A program made the position numbers and the translations under genes. Of a DNA stretch of 48,385 nt, positions 8,731 through 17,377 are shown in pieces (within the stretch, counting starts at the first letter, position 1; each line of letters begins with the position of its first letter). A model generated the notes under the pieces. It was not told the DNA's origin, did no database searches, and worked only from the letters and a program-made list of their open reading frames with translations. Where the stretch lies: contig JAQXZM010000137.1 of NCBI GenBank assembly GCA_029227215.1, forward strand, positions 1 through 48,385, in the 5' to 3' direction. This DNA is from Bifidobacteriaceae bacterium. GTDB taxonomy: Bacteria; Actinomycetota; Actinomycetes; Actinomycetales; Bifidobacteriaceae.

Positions 8731-9274
8731 AGGCGATTCGTCACGGTGCCAAAAGTGTCGTAAACGCCATGAGAACCCACGTGCATGGGGCGCAACACGG
8801 ATCGCGCTGGCACAGATGGGAAAGCGCGGATACACAAACACAGATAGCGCGACACAGATAGCAGAAGCGCAAGGATGCACATGCGGGCCGGATTCGCCCC
8901 GTGCCGTTCCTCTCGTCGATGGGGAGGGCGGCGCGGAGCGGTCCGGCCCGTTTTTCGTCCGGCCCGTTTTCGTCGGCCTGTTGAAAGGATGTGCGCGGCC
9001 TCGGTGATAACGCGCGATAAGCCCGCCTGATAGCGGCTTGAGGGCGCAATAAGCAACCCCGATAACAAACGGCGCGTGTGGCATGCGCAACGCCGATACT
9101 GTGAAAACCATCACCTCACAAGACACGGTGAGTCATCAGACAAGCAAGCAATCGCAAGGCTTCCGCACAGCCATGCGCGGCATCGGGCGACGGGCCCGGC
9201 ATCCGCCGCGCGGCACCCGGCGCAGTCCGGGCGGAATCCCACGAAACGCACCGACGAGAGGAATGGAATTCACC
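8731..9274 (+). other. 540-bp leader/intergenic region before metQ
   Basis: No gene is supported. It holds degenerate repeats around CACAGATAGCGCG (8808-8870), a possible terminator (8884-8955), and a series of GATAA/GATAG/AATAA words between about 9006 and 9070 (GTGATAACGCG, CGATAAGC, CTGATAGCGG, CAATAAGC, CGATAAC). The words AAGCCCGC and GCGGCTT can form a bulged stem. I do not recognise a known SAM riboswitch or T-box fold. An in-frame extension of metQ to 9083 lacks a good ribosome binding site. Confidence 0.5.
8884..8955 (+). terminator. Possible terminator with duplicated T-tract
   Basis: CGGGCCGGA (8884-8892) is complementary to TCCGGCCCG (8942-8950), which is followed directly by TTTTT. 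GTCCGGCCCGTTTT then occurs a second time at 8957-8970. The loop of about 49 nt is long, so this is weak as a single terminator. Confidence 0.4.
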
Positions 9275-10300
9275 ATGGCACTCACATTCTCGAAGATCAG
9301 GGCCTCCAAGGCCGCACGCACGCTCGCGGCGGTGCTCGCCACCGCCACGCTCCTGGGCTCGGTGGCAGCCTGCGGCTCGAAGGCGAACGCCTCCGACAAA
9401 TTGCAGAAGGCGGATGGCAGCTCCACCACGCAGATCACCGTGGGCGTGTGCCCCGGCCCGTACGGCGACATGGTCAAGGAAGTGCTCGCCCCGCTGCTCA
9501 AGGACGAAGGCTATGAGCTGACCACGCAGGAGTTCACCGACTACGTGCAGCCGAACAAGGCGCTCGCCTCCGGCAGCATCGACGCCAACCTGTTCCAGCA
9601 CGGCAACTATCTGAAGAAGTTCACGTCCGACAACAACCTCGACCTCACGTCCCTGGGCCAGACCCCGACGCTCGGCCTGGGCATCTACTCCAACACATAC
9701 AAGTCCATCAGCGACATCCCGGACGGCGCCACCGTCTCCGTCTCGTCCGACGCGTCGAACCTCGCCCGTTCGCTGGACGTGCTGCGCCAGGTCGGCCTCG
9801 TGGAGCTCGATGGCGACACGGACGCCACGAAGGCGACCGTGGACGACATCACGAGCAACCCCAAGAACCTGCAGATTAAGACCGTGGACGCGGCGCAGCT
9901 GGCGCGCTCGCTCGACAGCGTGGACTTCAGCCTCATCCCCGGCAACTACGCGTGGGACGCCAACCTCGACCCGAACTCCGCGCTCGCCCTCGAAGATCAG
10001 ACCGATGGCGTGATGGAGGTGTTCGTGGTGCGTTCGAGCGACGTGGACACCGACTTTGCCAAGAAGGTCAAGGACCTGCTCGTGAGCCAGAAGTTCAAGG
10101 ACGCCATCGCCAACAGCCGCTTCTCCAGCTTCGGCAAGCCCGCCGCCTGGGGCGATGATGCCAGCTCCGACGCCTCGTCCTCCAGCTCGGATGCGGCGAG
10201 CTCGGATGCGTCGAGCTCCTCCAGCTCGTCCGCTTCCGCCTCGGCGACGGAATCCGCGTCCGCATCGGAAGACAAGGAGTCCAGCTCTTCGTCCAAGTGA
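9275..10300 (+). CDS. metQ: Methionine ABC transporter substrate-binding lipoprotein MetQ
   Basis: A 341-residue NlpA/MetQ lipoprotein. With the start at 9275 (MALTFSKIR; GAGGAATGGAATT upstream) the signal peptide ends in the lipobox VAAC with lipidated Cys33. The mature part contains VGVCPGPYGDMVKEV, FTDYVQPNKALASGSIDANLFQ, and ALALEDQ, as in MetQ proteins that bind D/L-methionine. An ATG at 9263 is also possible. The last 45 residues are an acidic Ser-rich tail (DDASSDASSSSSDAASSDAS) encoded by a repetitive sequence and absent from usual MetQ; it would sit outside the folded binding protein. MetN and MetI follow, so this is the importer's binding component. Methionine as ligand is inferred from family and gene order. 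Confidence 0.93.
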   Translation: MALTFSKIRASKAARTLAAVLATATLLGSVAACGSKANASDKLQKADGSSTTQITVGVCPGPYGDMVKEVLAPLLKDEGYELTTQEFTDYVQPNKALASGSIDANLFQHGNYLKKFTSDNNLDLTSLGQTPTLGLGIYSNTYKSISDIPDGATVSVSSDASNLARSLDVLRQVGLVELDGDTDATKATVDDITSNPKNLQIKTVDAAQLARSLDSVDFSLIPGNYAWDANLDPNSALALEDQTDGVMEVFVVRSSDVDTDFAKKVKDLLVSQKFKDAIANSRFSSFGKPAAWGDDASSDASSSSSDAASSDASSSSSSSASASATESASASEDKESSSSSK

Positions 10301-10343
10301 CGGGGCTGAAGCCATCATCTCACCCCTCGTCTCACCCATCATT

Positions 10344-10374
10344 GCGCCGGCCGTGGGCGACCGCCGGCCGGCGC
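10344..10374 (+). terminator. Intra-operon hairpin between metQ and metN
   Basis: Perfect 10-bp GC-only arms (GCGCCGGCCG / CGGCCGGCGC) with an 11-nt loop, followed by the pyrimidine run TCTCCCTTTCGTTTCC. It probably lowers read-through so that the binding protein is made in excess over MetN and MetI, or protects the metQ mRNA end. Confidence 0.7.
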
Positions 10375-10418
10375 TCTCCCTTTCGTTTCCCTGACAACGT
10401 TCCCTGACAGGAGGAACA

Positions 10419-11570
10419 ATGAGCACCATTGAATTGCGTGACATCCACGTCACGTTCCACGAGGGCGGCAAGACCGTCGAAGCGGTCAAGGGCGTGAACC
10501 TGCTCGCCCTCGATGGCGAGATCTTCGGCATCGTCGGTTACTCCGGCGCCGGCAAGAGCACGCTCGTGCGCACCATCAACCTGCTCGAGCGCCCCACCCA
10601 GGGGCAGGTGATCATCGACGGCGAGGATGTGACGCAGGTCCGCGGCGCCAAACTGCGCGAACTGCGCCGTACCATCGGCTTCGTGTTCCAGGGCTTCAAT
10701 CTCGTGGGCAACCTCACCGTGGCGCAGAACATCCAGTTCGCCTTGAAGGCGGGCGGCTGGAAACGCGATCAATGGCGCGACCGCACGCTCGAACTGCTCC
10801 GGCTCGTGGGCCTCGAGGACCGCGCCGACAGCTACCCGAGCGGACTGTCCGGCGGGCAGAAGCAGCGCGTCGCCATCGCACGCGCGCTCGCCAACAACCC
10901 CAAGATCCTGCTGTGCGACGAGGCGACGAGCGCGCTCGACCTCGAGACCACCGAGGACATCCTGGCGCTGTTGAAGCGCATCAACCGCGAGCTCAAGATC
11001 ACCATCGTGTTCATCACCCACCAGCTCGAGGTCGCCAAGCAGGTGTTCGACCACGTGGCGGTCATGGAACAGGGACGCATCGTCGAGCAAGGCGAGACCT
11101 TCGACGTGTTCAGCGCACCGAAGCATCCCACCACCAAGTCGCTCGTCGGGCGTTTCCTTGGCATCTCGCTGCCGTCCCAGCTCATCGCATCGCTGCCCGC
11201 CGGCGAGCTCGTGCAGCTCACCTACCGCGGCGACGACGCGCTCGAGCCACTCATCAGCGACGTCGCCATCAAGCGCGGCGTGAGCATCAACGTGCTCCAT
11301 GGCAACGTCGAATACTTCGGCACCCGGCCGATCGGCGTGCTCATCGTGCTCATCTCGGGAGACGCGGGCGCGGTCACGGCGGCGCTCGCGGATCTGAAGT
11401 CCAAGGTTTTGGAATTCCACGTGCTCGACCGCGCCAAGATCGCGGCGGGCGCCACGACCACCGAGGCGTTCGCGGATGCGGATGGCGCGGATAACGCGGG
11501 CGGTGCCGTGGCAGGTCACGCAACGGCAGATCGGATCGAGGCGCAGCAGGCGCAGGAGGAGGCACGCTGA
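10419..11570 (+). CDS. metN: Methionine ABC transporter ATP-binding protein MetN
   Basis: A 383-residue ATPase of the MetNI importer. Walker A is [10 protein letters not shown], the Q-loop is VFQGFNL, the signature is [15 protein letters not shown], Walker B is [12 protein letters not shown] and the switch histidine lies in [11 protein letters not shown]. After about residue 255 comes a C-terminal NIL domain ([20 protein letters not shown]), the regulatory methionine-sensing domain of MetN. The last 40 residues are an Ala-rich tail ([20 protein letters not shown]) beyond the usual end. The start follows GACAGGAGGAACA. The stop codon overlaps the metI start by one base (TGATG), indicating translational coupling. 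Confidence 0.95.
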   Translation: MSTIELRDIHVTFHEGGKTVEAVKGVNLLALDGEIFGIVGYSGAGKSTLVRTINLLERPTQGQVIIDGEDVTQVRGAKLRELRRTIGFVFQGFNLVGNLTVAQNIQFALKAGGWKRDQWRDRTLELLRLVGLEDRADSYPSGLSGGQKQRVAIARALANNPKILLCDEATSALDLETTEDILALLKRINRELKITIVFITHQLEVAKQVFDHVAVMEQGRIVEQGETFDVFSAPKHPTTKSLVGRFLGISLPSQLIASLPAGELVQLTYRGDDALEPLISDVAIKRGVSINVLHGNVEYFGTRPIGVLIVLISGDAGAVTAALADLKSKVLEFHVLDRAKIAAGATTTEAFADADGADNAGGAVAGHATADRIEAQQAQEEAR

Positions 11571-12226
11571 TGTCTACATGGCAGATTCTTCAAAGCCATC
11601 TTGGCGAGGCACTGTGGGAGACGTTCTACATGGTGGCGATCTCCACCATCGTGGGCATCGTGCTCGGAGGCCTGGTGGGCGTGCTCCTGTACCTGACCGA
11701 GAACCGGCTGCTGTGCCCCAACCGCGCGGTGAACGCCGTCGTGGGGTTCATCGTCAACGCGATCCGCTCCATCCCGTTCCTTATCTTGATGGTCGTGCTC
11801 ATCCCGGTCGCGCAGTTCTTCCTGAACGACCCCTACACGCCTTCCGGCGGCGCCATCGCGCTGAGCGTGGCGGCGGTGCCGTACTTCGCACGGCTTTCCG
11901 AAAGCTCGTTCGCCGAGGTGGATCCGGGCATCGTGGAGGCGAGCGTCTCCACCGGCGCCACCGTGCCGCAGATCCTGTGGGGTGCGGTGTTCCCGCAGGC
12001 GCGTCCCTCGCTCGTACGCGGCATCGTCATCATGATCATCTCGCTCATCGGCTCCTCCGCGATGGTCGGCACCATCGGCGCCGGCGGCATCGGCGACATG
12101 GCCATCCAGTACGGCTACAACCGCTACGAGACCGGCGTGCTCGCCGTCATCGTCGTGATCCTCATCGTCATCGTGCAGGTCGTGCAGTGGTTCGGTAACC
12201 GCCGTGCCAGGAAGCTCACGCACTGA
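11570..12226 (+). CDS. metI: Methionine ABC transporter permease MetI
   Basis: A 218-residue integral membrane permease with about five transmembrane segments (for example ISTIVGIVLGGLVGVLLYL near the N-terminus and GVLAVIVVILIVIVQVVQWF at the C-terminus). The coupling region reads IVEASVSTGATVPQILWGAVFPQARPSL in two pieces, and GSSAMVGTIGAGGIGDMAIQ is the typical MetI segment. It forms the membrane channel with MetN and receives substrate from MetQ. It starts inside the metN stop codon and ends about 110 bp before a strong terminator at 12338-12363. Confidence 0.95.
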   Translation: MSTWQILQSHLGEALWETFYMVAISTIVGIVLGGLVGVLLYLTENRLLCPNRAVNAVVGFIVNAIRSIPFLILMVVLIPVAQFFLNDPYTPSGGAIALSVAAVPYFARLSESSFAEVDPGIVEASVSTGATVPQILWGAVFPQARPSLVRGIVIMIISLIGSSAMVGTIGAGGIGDMAIQYGYNRYETGVLAVIVVILIVIVQVVQWFGNRRARKLTH

Positions 12227-12337
12227 GCGCGTGGAGGTGGCGGAGGTCAGCGGAATGCTGCGGCCGGCGCGACCGCAGCGGTGAGCGCCACATGATCGTT
12301 GCTGTGATCGCCACATGATCGCCACAGCTCACAGGCT

Positions 12338-12363
12338 AAGCCCGTCCCGAAAGGGGCGGGCTT
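12338..12363 (+). terminator. Rho-independent-type terminator of metQNI
   Basis: 11-bp arms AAGCCCGTCCC / GGGGCGGGCTT (one G-T pair) with a GAAA tetraloop, followed by TCTGCGTTCT. It lies between convergent metI and nifS and may serve both. Confidence 0.9.
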
Positions 12364-12431
12364 TCTGCGTTCTCGAGACCGCGTTTGCTGATTGGTGATA
12401 GCAATCAGCAGAACTCGTGATTACATTGTTC

Positions 12432-13637
12432 TCACGCGGCGATGTGCAGCTCCGCGAGGCTGGAGCGCAGGCCTTGGGCGATGAGGGTGATGTCGGCGGG
12501 GCTGAGGGGTTCGCGGAACGACATGCGCAGCGCGGACTTCGCTTCGGTCTCGGTGAATCCCATCGCCAGCAGAGTGGAGGGAGCCTCGCTTCTGCCGATG
12601 GCGCACGCCGAGCCAGACGACACCTCGATGCCGCGGGTGTCGAGATCCACGAGCAGAGCCTCGGCGTTGATGCCGGGGAACACGAAGGATGCATGGCCAG
12701 GCAGTCGCGCATGGGGGTCGCCGGTGAGCTGGGCGAAGGGAACGGCATCGAGCACGGCGCGGATCAGCGCATCGCGCGAGGATTCGAGAGCGGGAAGTGT
12801 GTCATGCATGCGCTCGCAAGCCTCGTGGAGGGCGACTGCCAGACCGACCGCCCCGGCGACGTTGGGGGTGCCGGAGCGGATGCCGCGCTCTTGGCCGCCT
12901 CCGCTCATCAGGGGTTCCAACGCCACGCGGCTGCGGGCACAGAGGATCCCCAAGCCCTTCGGGGCGCCGAACTTGTGCCCGGATGCCGCCAGCGTATCGG
13001 CATCGAAGTTATGGAAATCTACGGGAATCGTGCCGACCGCTTGCACGGCATCCACGTGCACGGGCACGCCGTGGCTGTGGCAGATGGCAATCGCTTGCTT
13101 CACCGGTTCGATGGTGCCGACCTCGTTGTTCGCCATCATGATGCAGGCGAGCGTCGCACCCTTGGCGGCTTCCTCTTGCAGTCTGGTGAGATCGATGTGG
13201 GCCTGGGCGTCGACGGGGATGCGCACCACGTCGAAACCGAAGAAGTCATGCAGCCACTGCGCGGATTCGCTCACGGCAGGATGCTCGACCGCGGAAATGA
13301 GGATGCGCCGGGGCGCGGTCTCGTCGGAAGGCTGGGAGTCGGATCCATGTGCGGAAGATCGAAGCAGCAATGATCGACGGACTTCGGCGAGCGCAATGCC
13401 CTTGATGGCGGCGTTGTCTGACTCAGTGCCGCCGGAGGTGAAAATGACCTCCGTGGGCTTCGCCCCTAGATCTTGAGCGATGGATCCGCGCGCTGCGGCG
13501 AGCGCCTGAGCGGCGGTTTTGCCATCCGTGTGCACACTCGACGGATTCGCATACGCTTGCGTGAGGAACGGGACCATCGCGTCAATGACGTCTTGATCCA
13601 CGCCATCGCTTGCCGCGGCATCCAGATACAACGTCAT
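12432..13637 (-). CDS. Cysteine desulfurase (NifS/IscS family)
   Basis: A 401-residue PLP enzyme that takes sulfur from cysteine as an enzyme-bound persulfide. Motifs: LYLDAAASDGVDQ at the start, FTSGGTESDNAAIKG, the PLP lysine in ASGHKFGAPKG, GGGQERGIRSGTPN, and the persulfide cysteine in VSSGSACAIGRSEAPS. The start follows AAGGAGGGCGAC on the minus strand. It is the last gene of the nrtR-nadABC series. In several bacteria a dedicated NifS-like protein next to nadA/nadB builds or repairs the NadA [4Fe-4S] cluster, and that is the most likely job here. A low-complexity insert (RSSAHGSDSQPSDETAPRR) follows the first domain strand. Confidence 0.93.
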   Translation of the reverse strand: MTLYLDAAASDGVDQDVIDAMVPFLTQAYANPSSVHTDGKTAAQALAAARGSIAQDLGAKPTEVIFTSGGTESDNAAIKGIALAEVRRSLLLRSSAHGSDSQPSDETAPRRILISAVEHPAVSESAQWLHDFFGFDVVRIPVDAQAHIDLTRLQEEAAKGATLACIMMANNEVGTIEPVKQAIAICHSHGVPVHVDAVQAVGTIPVDFHNFDADTLAASGHKFGAPKGLGILCARSRVALEPLMSGGGQERGIRSGTPNVAGAVGLAVALHEACERMHDTLPALESSRDALIRAVLDAVPFAQLTGDPHARLPGHASFVFPGINAEALLVDLDTRGIEVSSGSACAIGRSEAPSTLLAMGFTETEAKSALRMSFREPLSPADITLIAQGLRSSLAELHIAA

Positions 13638-13758
13638 GTCGCCCTCCTTGCTTGTGTGCTTTCTGCGTGGTTGATTGTGCCTAGTGATTGTGCCTGGTTA
13701 TTTGCGCTTGGTTGGATTGTGCCTGGTTGATTGTCTCAGCGGTGCGGGTGGTGCGTTG
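13638..13758. repeat. Degenerate repeat of GGTTGATTGTGCC type between nadC and nifS
   Basis: The 121-bp nadC-nifS gap consists largely of variants of a 12-14-bp word: TTGATTGTGCCTAG, TGATTGTGCCTGG, TTGGATTGTGCCTGG, TTGATTGTCTCAG (about 13670-13740). No regulatory site is recognised in it. Confidence 0.6.
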
Positions 13759-14625
13759 TCACTCCCAGTCGAGGCCGAGGTCGATGGCACGCACGGAGTG
13801 GGTGAGTGCGCCGACGGAGATGATGTCGACCCCGGTGCGTGCCACATCGGGGATGCGTTCCAGAGTCATGTTCCCGGAGGCCTCCACCGTGGCGCGGCCT
13901 GCGATGAGCTTCACGCCGCGACGGGTGTCGTCCAGTGAGAAATTGTCCAGCATGATCGTGTCCGCGCCGCCTTGCAATGCCAGGGGGATCTGATCGAGCG
14001 AATCGACCTCCACCTCGATGGTGGTGGTGTGGCTGATCTTGCTTCGGATGGCGCGCAGCGCGGCGGGCATGTCAAGCCCGGCCTCCTTCATCGCGGCGAG
14101 GTGGTTGTCCTTGACCATCACGGCATCCGACAGGCCGAAGCGATGGTTGTGCCCGCCGCCGCACAGCACGGCGTATTTCTCGAACTGGCGCAATCCCGGC
14201 AGCGTCTTGCGCGTATCCACGATCCACGGTTCCTTGAGCCCGTTGCCTTCGCACGTTGTGTGCACAGCGTCGACGAAGGCGCGGGTCTTTGTGGCGATGC
14301 CGCTCATGTGCTGGGTGAAGTTGAGTGCGACGCGTTCCGCGGTGAGGATGCCGCGCACCGGGCCGCTCACCGTGGCAAGTGATTCGCCTGCCGTGAACCG
14401 GTAGCCATCGTCATGCGATGGTGCGATGGTGATGCGGCTGTCTTGCACGGCGAATGCCGCTGCGAACACGGTGATGCCGCTGAGCACACCCGGTTCGCGT
14501 GCCACGAGGCGCGCCGAGCCGGTGGCATCCGCAGGAATCGTCGATTCCACGGTGATGTCTCCGGTCGGACAGTCCTCTGCGAGGGCCTGCTCGACCGCTC
14601 GATTGATTTCATATGCCGTGAGCAT
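13759..14625 (-). CDS. nadC: Nicotinate-nucleotide pyrophosphorylase (quinolinate phosphoribosyltransferase)
   Basis: A 288-residue NadC that converts quinolinate and PRPP to nicotinate mononucleotide, CO2 and pyrophosphate. Motifs: AEDCPTGDITVEST near the N-terminus, ERVALNFTQHMSGIAT, the active-site DTRKTLPGLRQFEKYAV, GGGHNHRFGLSDAVMVKDNH and EVEVDSLDQIPLAL. All are intact and length is typical. The start follows GAAAGGAAACGCCC on the minus strand. It is third of the nad genes, 417 bp after nadB, an unusually long gap for an operon. Confidence 0.96.
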   Translation of the reverse strand: MLTAYEINRAVEQALAEDCPTGDITVESTIPADATGSARLVAREPGVLSGITVFAAAFAVQDSRITIAPSHDDGYRFTAGESLATVSGPVRGILTAERVALNFTQHMSGIATKTRAFVDAVHTTCEGNGLKEPWIVDTRKTLPGLRQFEKYAVLCGGGHNHRFGLSDAVMVKDNHLAAMKEAGLDMPAALRAIRSKISHTTTIEVEVDSLDQIPLALQGGADTIMLDNFSLDDTRRGVKLIAGRATVEASGNMTLERIPDVARTGVDIISVGALTHSVRAIDLGLDWE

Positions 14626-15042
14626 GGGCGTTTCCTTTCTGCGCTATGAGCTGGGTGCGGTTGTTGATTGCGGGTCCCGTCGCTGGGCGGGTTGGCGCTG
14701 GTTGGTTGGTTGGTTGGTGCTGACTGGTAGTTGTGAGTCTGTCGATGTGGGTTGTGTTCGGCTCGAATCCCACTGGGGACGATGCAGCTATGGGGCTGAA
14801 TCGGATGGCGGGACTGGGCCGGCGAGGTCGATTGGCGGATCTGATTGGCGGCCTAGTCAGCGGGACCGGCCAGCGAGGTCGGTCGGCAGGACCGGGCGGC
14901 GAGACCTGCCAGCGGGGTAGGCCGGCAGGCTCGGCCAGCAAGGTAGGCCAGACCGACAGGACCGGTGGAGCTGCTGGGGAGGGACTTGGTACGGAGTTTC
15001 CCGCGCGATGAGCCCGATTGCGGGCGATTCGCTATCCCGGTG
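14626..15042. repeat. 417-bp nadB-nadC spacer with degenerate GC-rich tandem repeats
   Basis: No gene is supported. A GGTT microsatellite lies near 14699-14717 (GGTTGGTTGGTTGG). From about 14818 to 14966 the sequence consists of reshuffled words GGCCGGCGAGGTCG, GGCCAGCGAGGTCGGTC, GGCAGGACCGG, CCAGCGGGGTAGGCC and GGCCAGCAAGGTAGGCC, a decayed tandem array. Read on the minus strand in one frame it gives Leu-Ala-Gly/Arg-Pro-Thr repeats, but there is no supported start. Confidence 0.65.
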
Positions 15043-17139
15043 TCAGCCAACGACCCAAGCGCGTGATTTTTGCTGCTGTGGATCCTTCTCAGGGAAGTCG
15101 GTACGGGCATGGGCACCGCGTGATTCCTCGCGGGCAAGTGCTGCGACCGCTGCCGCAAGCCCGACGGTGCACATCGAAATCGTCTTCCATCCTTCGCGAA
15201 GCAATCCTGCGTCGACGGTCCCGAACTGGGGCCCTGCTGACTCACCGACTTGGGCGCGCTCCAGGAGCTGCTTGATTTCCTCATGGTCGTGTGTCAGATC
15301 GCCGATTGCGTCTTTCAAGGATTCCTGGGTGCGGAGCACGCCGACGTTCTTCCACATCGTTTCGCGGATGTTCTTTTGTAGGTCCTCAAGAGATCGATAA
15401 ACATCTGCAATGGATGTGGGGGAATTCGAGCGTGAACCATTCAGGTTCGTGGAACGTGAATCCTTGCATGAACCTTTGGCTTCCGGACGCTCTGCATATG
15501 GGCGTATTGCATGTGACCGCTCCGCATGTGACCGCTCCGCATGCGACCGCTCCGCATTCGAACCAGCGATATCAGACTGCATCCCATCCTCGGTGTGTGC
15601 GGTATCGATACCGAAATCGATGCCGAACATGTCGAATCCCAGTGCCTTGCGGAGACTGCGCACTTCATCATTCTGTGTCGAAGCGTCGTCGGCGGGGTCG
15701 AGCGGACGGGGATCCCAACGCTGCCCTTCCGGATCCGTCACTGCGGCGATGCCCGCGCGATGACCGAACACCAGGCCCTCGAGCAGCGAATTCGAAGCAA
15801 GCCGGTTCGCGCCCTGCACACCCGTGCGGGCGCATTCGCCCACCGCATACAGCTTGGGGATGGATGTGCGGCCCTGCAGATCGGTGCGCACGCCGCCCAT
15901 GTAGTAATGAGCGGCCGGTGTCACCGGGATCGGCTCGCGGCTCCAGTCGATGCCATTGCCCTTGAGGTAGGCATCGATGCTGGGGAAGCGTTTCTCCAGG
16001 AACCGCGCCAATGGCATGTCGGGATGACGTTCACCGATTGGCCGCGCATCGAGGAAGATGGGACGCCCGTCCTGTTTCATCATCTGGCGGAAGTTCTCAC
16101 GAGCCACGATGTCGCGTGGTGCGAGCTCCGCACGTTCGTCGATCGACGGCATGTAGCGCTCGCCCTTTTCGTTGATGAGGTGCGCGCCTTCGCCTCGCAC
16201 CGCCTCGGAGATGAGGAAGTTGTCTTTCAGCGCGAGCGCAGTGGGGTGGAATTGGAAGAACTCGAGGTCCGAAACCTGCGCTCCCGCTTGCAAGGCCAGG
16301 GCGACGCCGCTGGCATATGCGCCTTCGGGGTTCGTCGTGTATGGATACAGCTGGCCGGCACCACCCGTCGCGAGGATGACTCGCTCGGCCTCTACCGTTC
16401 GGATTGCGGAGGCGTCAGGCGTGCTCCCATCATGCGCGGTGGAATCGGGATTCGTGGCGGTGTCTGCGGTCGGGTCGATGAGCGTGATGCGGGGCACAGC
16501 GCCAGAGAAATCCAATTTGGTGACGAAAGCATCACATTGCACGATGCGCGGGGTGTCGCGCACCATAGCAGCGATGTCGGTCTCCACTACCTTGCCGGTC
16601 GCGTCGCCACCTGCATGGAGGATGCGCTTGCGGCTGTGGGCGCCCTCCAGGCCACGAACGAGGTCGCCATGGGCATCGCGGTCGAAGTGCACGCCTGCGG
16701 TAATCAGTTCATTGACGCGATCCTTGCCTTCGCGCGTCAGCACATCCACGGCCACGGGGTCGCACAATCCCGCACCGGCGACGAGCGTGTCCTTCGTATG
16801 TAGCGAGGGGTCATCGTCGTCGAAGACGGCTGCGGCGACGCCGCCTTGGGCATGGTATGTGTTGGAACCCGGCACGGATCCCACAAGCAGCACACGCTGA
16901 TCCTTTCGGTCGCTTGCCCCGTGCGCGATCGCGTCGTCGATGGCATGGGCGGCTGCAAGGGCTGCCGAGATGCCGGCGATGCCCGCGCCGATGACCACGA
17001 TGGGCCTGCGCTGGGTGTCGGTGGCGTGGGCACGCTCCTTGGAGGACGCTGGCGTGCTTGGCGTGGCCATGCCGGTCGTGCTTGCGAGACTGGGCGTTGA
17101 TGTGGAGGTTTCCTGTGCTTGTGGTGTGGTGTCGTTCAT
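15043..17139 (-). CDS. nadB: L-aspartate oxidase
   Basis: A 698-residue flavoprotein that oxidises L-aspartate to iminoaspartate, first step of NAD synthesis. The FAD dinucleotide motif is VVIGAGIAGISAALAAA; other motifs are NTYHAQGGVAAAV, GGDATGKVVETD, EFFQFHPTALAL, the active-site SEAVRGEGAHLINEKGERYM, HYYMGGVRTDLQGRTSIP and GANRLASNSLLEGLVFG. The start at 17139 (MNDTTPQ; GAAAGAGAATTCA upstream) is preferred; a reading further upstream would begin at TTG 17328 through a 15-bp tandem repeat with no ribosome binding site. The protein is longer than usual (about 540). The extra length is a Ser/Thr-rich N-terminus, an insert near residues 285-305, and a low-complexity stretch with three AERSH repeats before the C-terminal helices. 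Confidence 0.95.
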   Translation of the reverse strand: MNDTTPQAQETSTSTPSLASTTGMATPSTPASSKERAHATDTQRRPIVVIGAGIAGISAALAAAHAIDDAIAHGASDRKDQRVLLVGSVPGSNTYHAQGGVAAAVFDDDDPSLHTKDTLVAGAGLCDPVAVDVLTREGKDRVNELITAGVHFDRDAHGDLVRGLEGAHSRKRILHAGGDATGKVVETDIAAMVRDTPRIVQCDAFVTKLDFSGAVPRITLIDPTADTATNPDSTAHDGSTPDASAIRTVEAERVILATGGAGQLYPYTTNPEGAYASGVALALQAGAQVSDLEFFQFHPTALALKDNFLISEAVRGEGAHLINEKGERYMPSIDERAELAPRDIVARENFRQMMKQDGRPIFLDARPIGERHPDMPLARFLEKRFPSIDAYLKGNGIDWSREPIPVTPAAHYYMGGVRTDLQGRTSIPKLYAVGECARTGVQGANRLASNSLLEGLVFGHRAGIAAVTDPEGQRWDPRPLDPADDASTQNDEVRSLRKALGFDMFGIDFGIDTAHTEDGMQSDIAGSNAERSHAERSHAERSHAIRPYAERPEAKGSCKDSRSTNLNGSRSNSPTSIADVYRSLEDLQKNIRETMWKNVGVLRTQESLKDAIGDLTHDHEEIKQLLERAQVGESAGPQFGTVDAGLLREGWKTISMCTVGLAAAVAALAREESRGAHARTDFPEKDPQQQKSRAWVVG
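15508..15556. repeat. 15-bp tandem repeat inside nadB
   Basis: The unit GCATGTGACCGCTCC occurs three times in tandem (third copy GCATGCGACCGCTCC) and encodes Ala-Glu-Arg-Ser-His on the minus strand. It sits between the FAD/capping domains and the C-terminal helical domain of NadB, a region that tolerates length change. Confidence 0.85.
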
Positions 17140-17198
17140 TGAATTCTCTTTCATGAACTGCGTGCTGTCATGAACCGTGTCATGTGTTGTGAGTTGCG

Positions 17199-17273
17199 TG
17201 TTTCGAGCTGCCGTGTCTTGAACTGACGCGTCCTGAATTGTTTCGTCCTGAATTGTTTCGTCTTGAACTACCG
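17199..17273. repeat. Five-unit 15-bp tandem repeat between nadA and nadB
   Basis: Units at 17199, 17214, 17229, 17244 and 17259, each 15 bp: TGTTTCGAGCTGCCG, TGTCTTGAACTGACG, CGTCCTGAATTGTTT (twice, identical) and CGTCTTGAACTACCG. The 238-bp spacer holds nothing else I can support. Because 15 is a multiple of three it stays open in frame with nadB, giving a Gln-Asp peptide repeat, but no start signal supports translation. Confidence 0.85.
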
Positions 17274-17377
17274 GCGATGCGGGACTGCGTGGAAGTCGGA
17301 GTCTGAAGCCAGGACGGAAAGATGGCAAGGCGATTCAGCCCCGGATTCAGACTCGAAAGGCACAGCGAGCGCCCGGC

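Noticed and set aside
8731-9274. SAM riboswitch or T-box in the metQ leader
   Set aside because: No conserved core of either class could be recognised by eye; only short GATAA words and weak stems.
14818-14966. GC-rich repeat cluster considered as CRISPR or REP elements
   Set aside because: No constant repeat with unique spacers and no regular stem-loop unit; it is a decayed tandem array.
15043-17328. Longer NadB starting at TTG 17328
   Set aside because: The extra 63 codons run through a 15-bp tandem repeat that is open in frame only because 15 is a multiple of three; no ribosome binding site precedes it, unlike ATG 17139.
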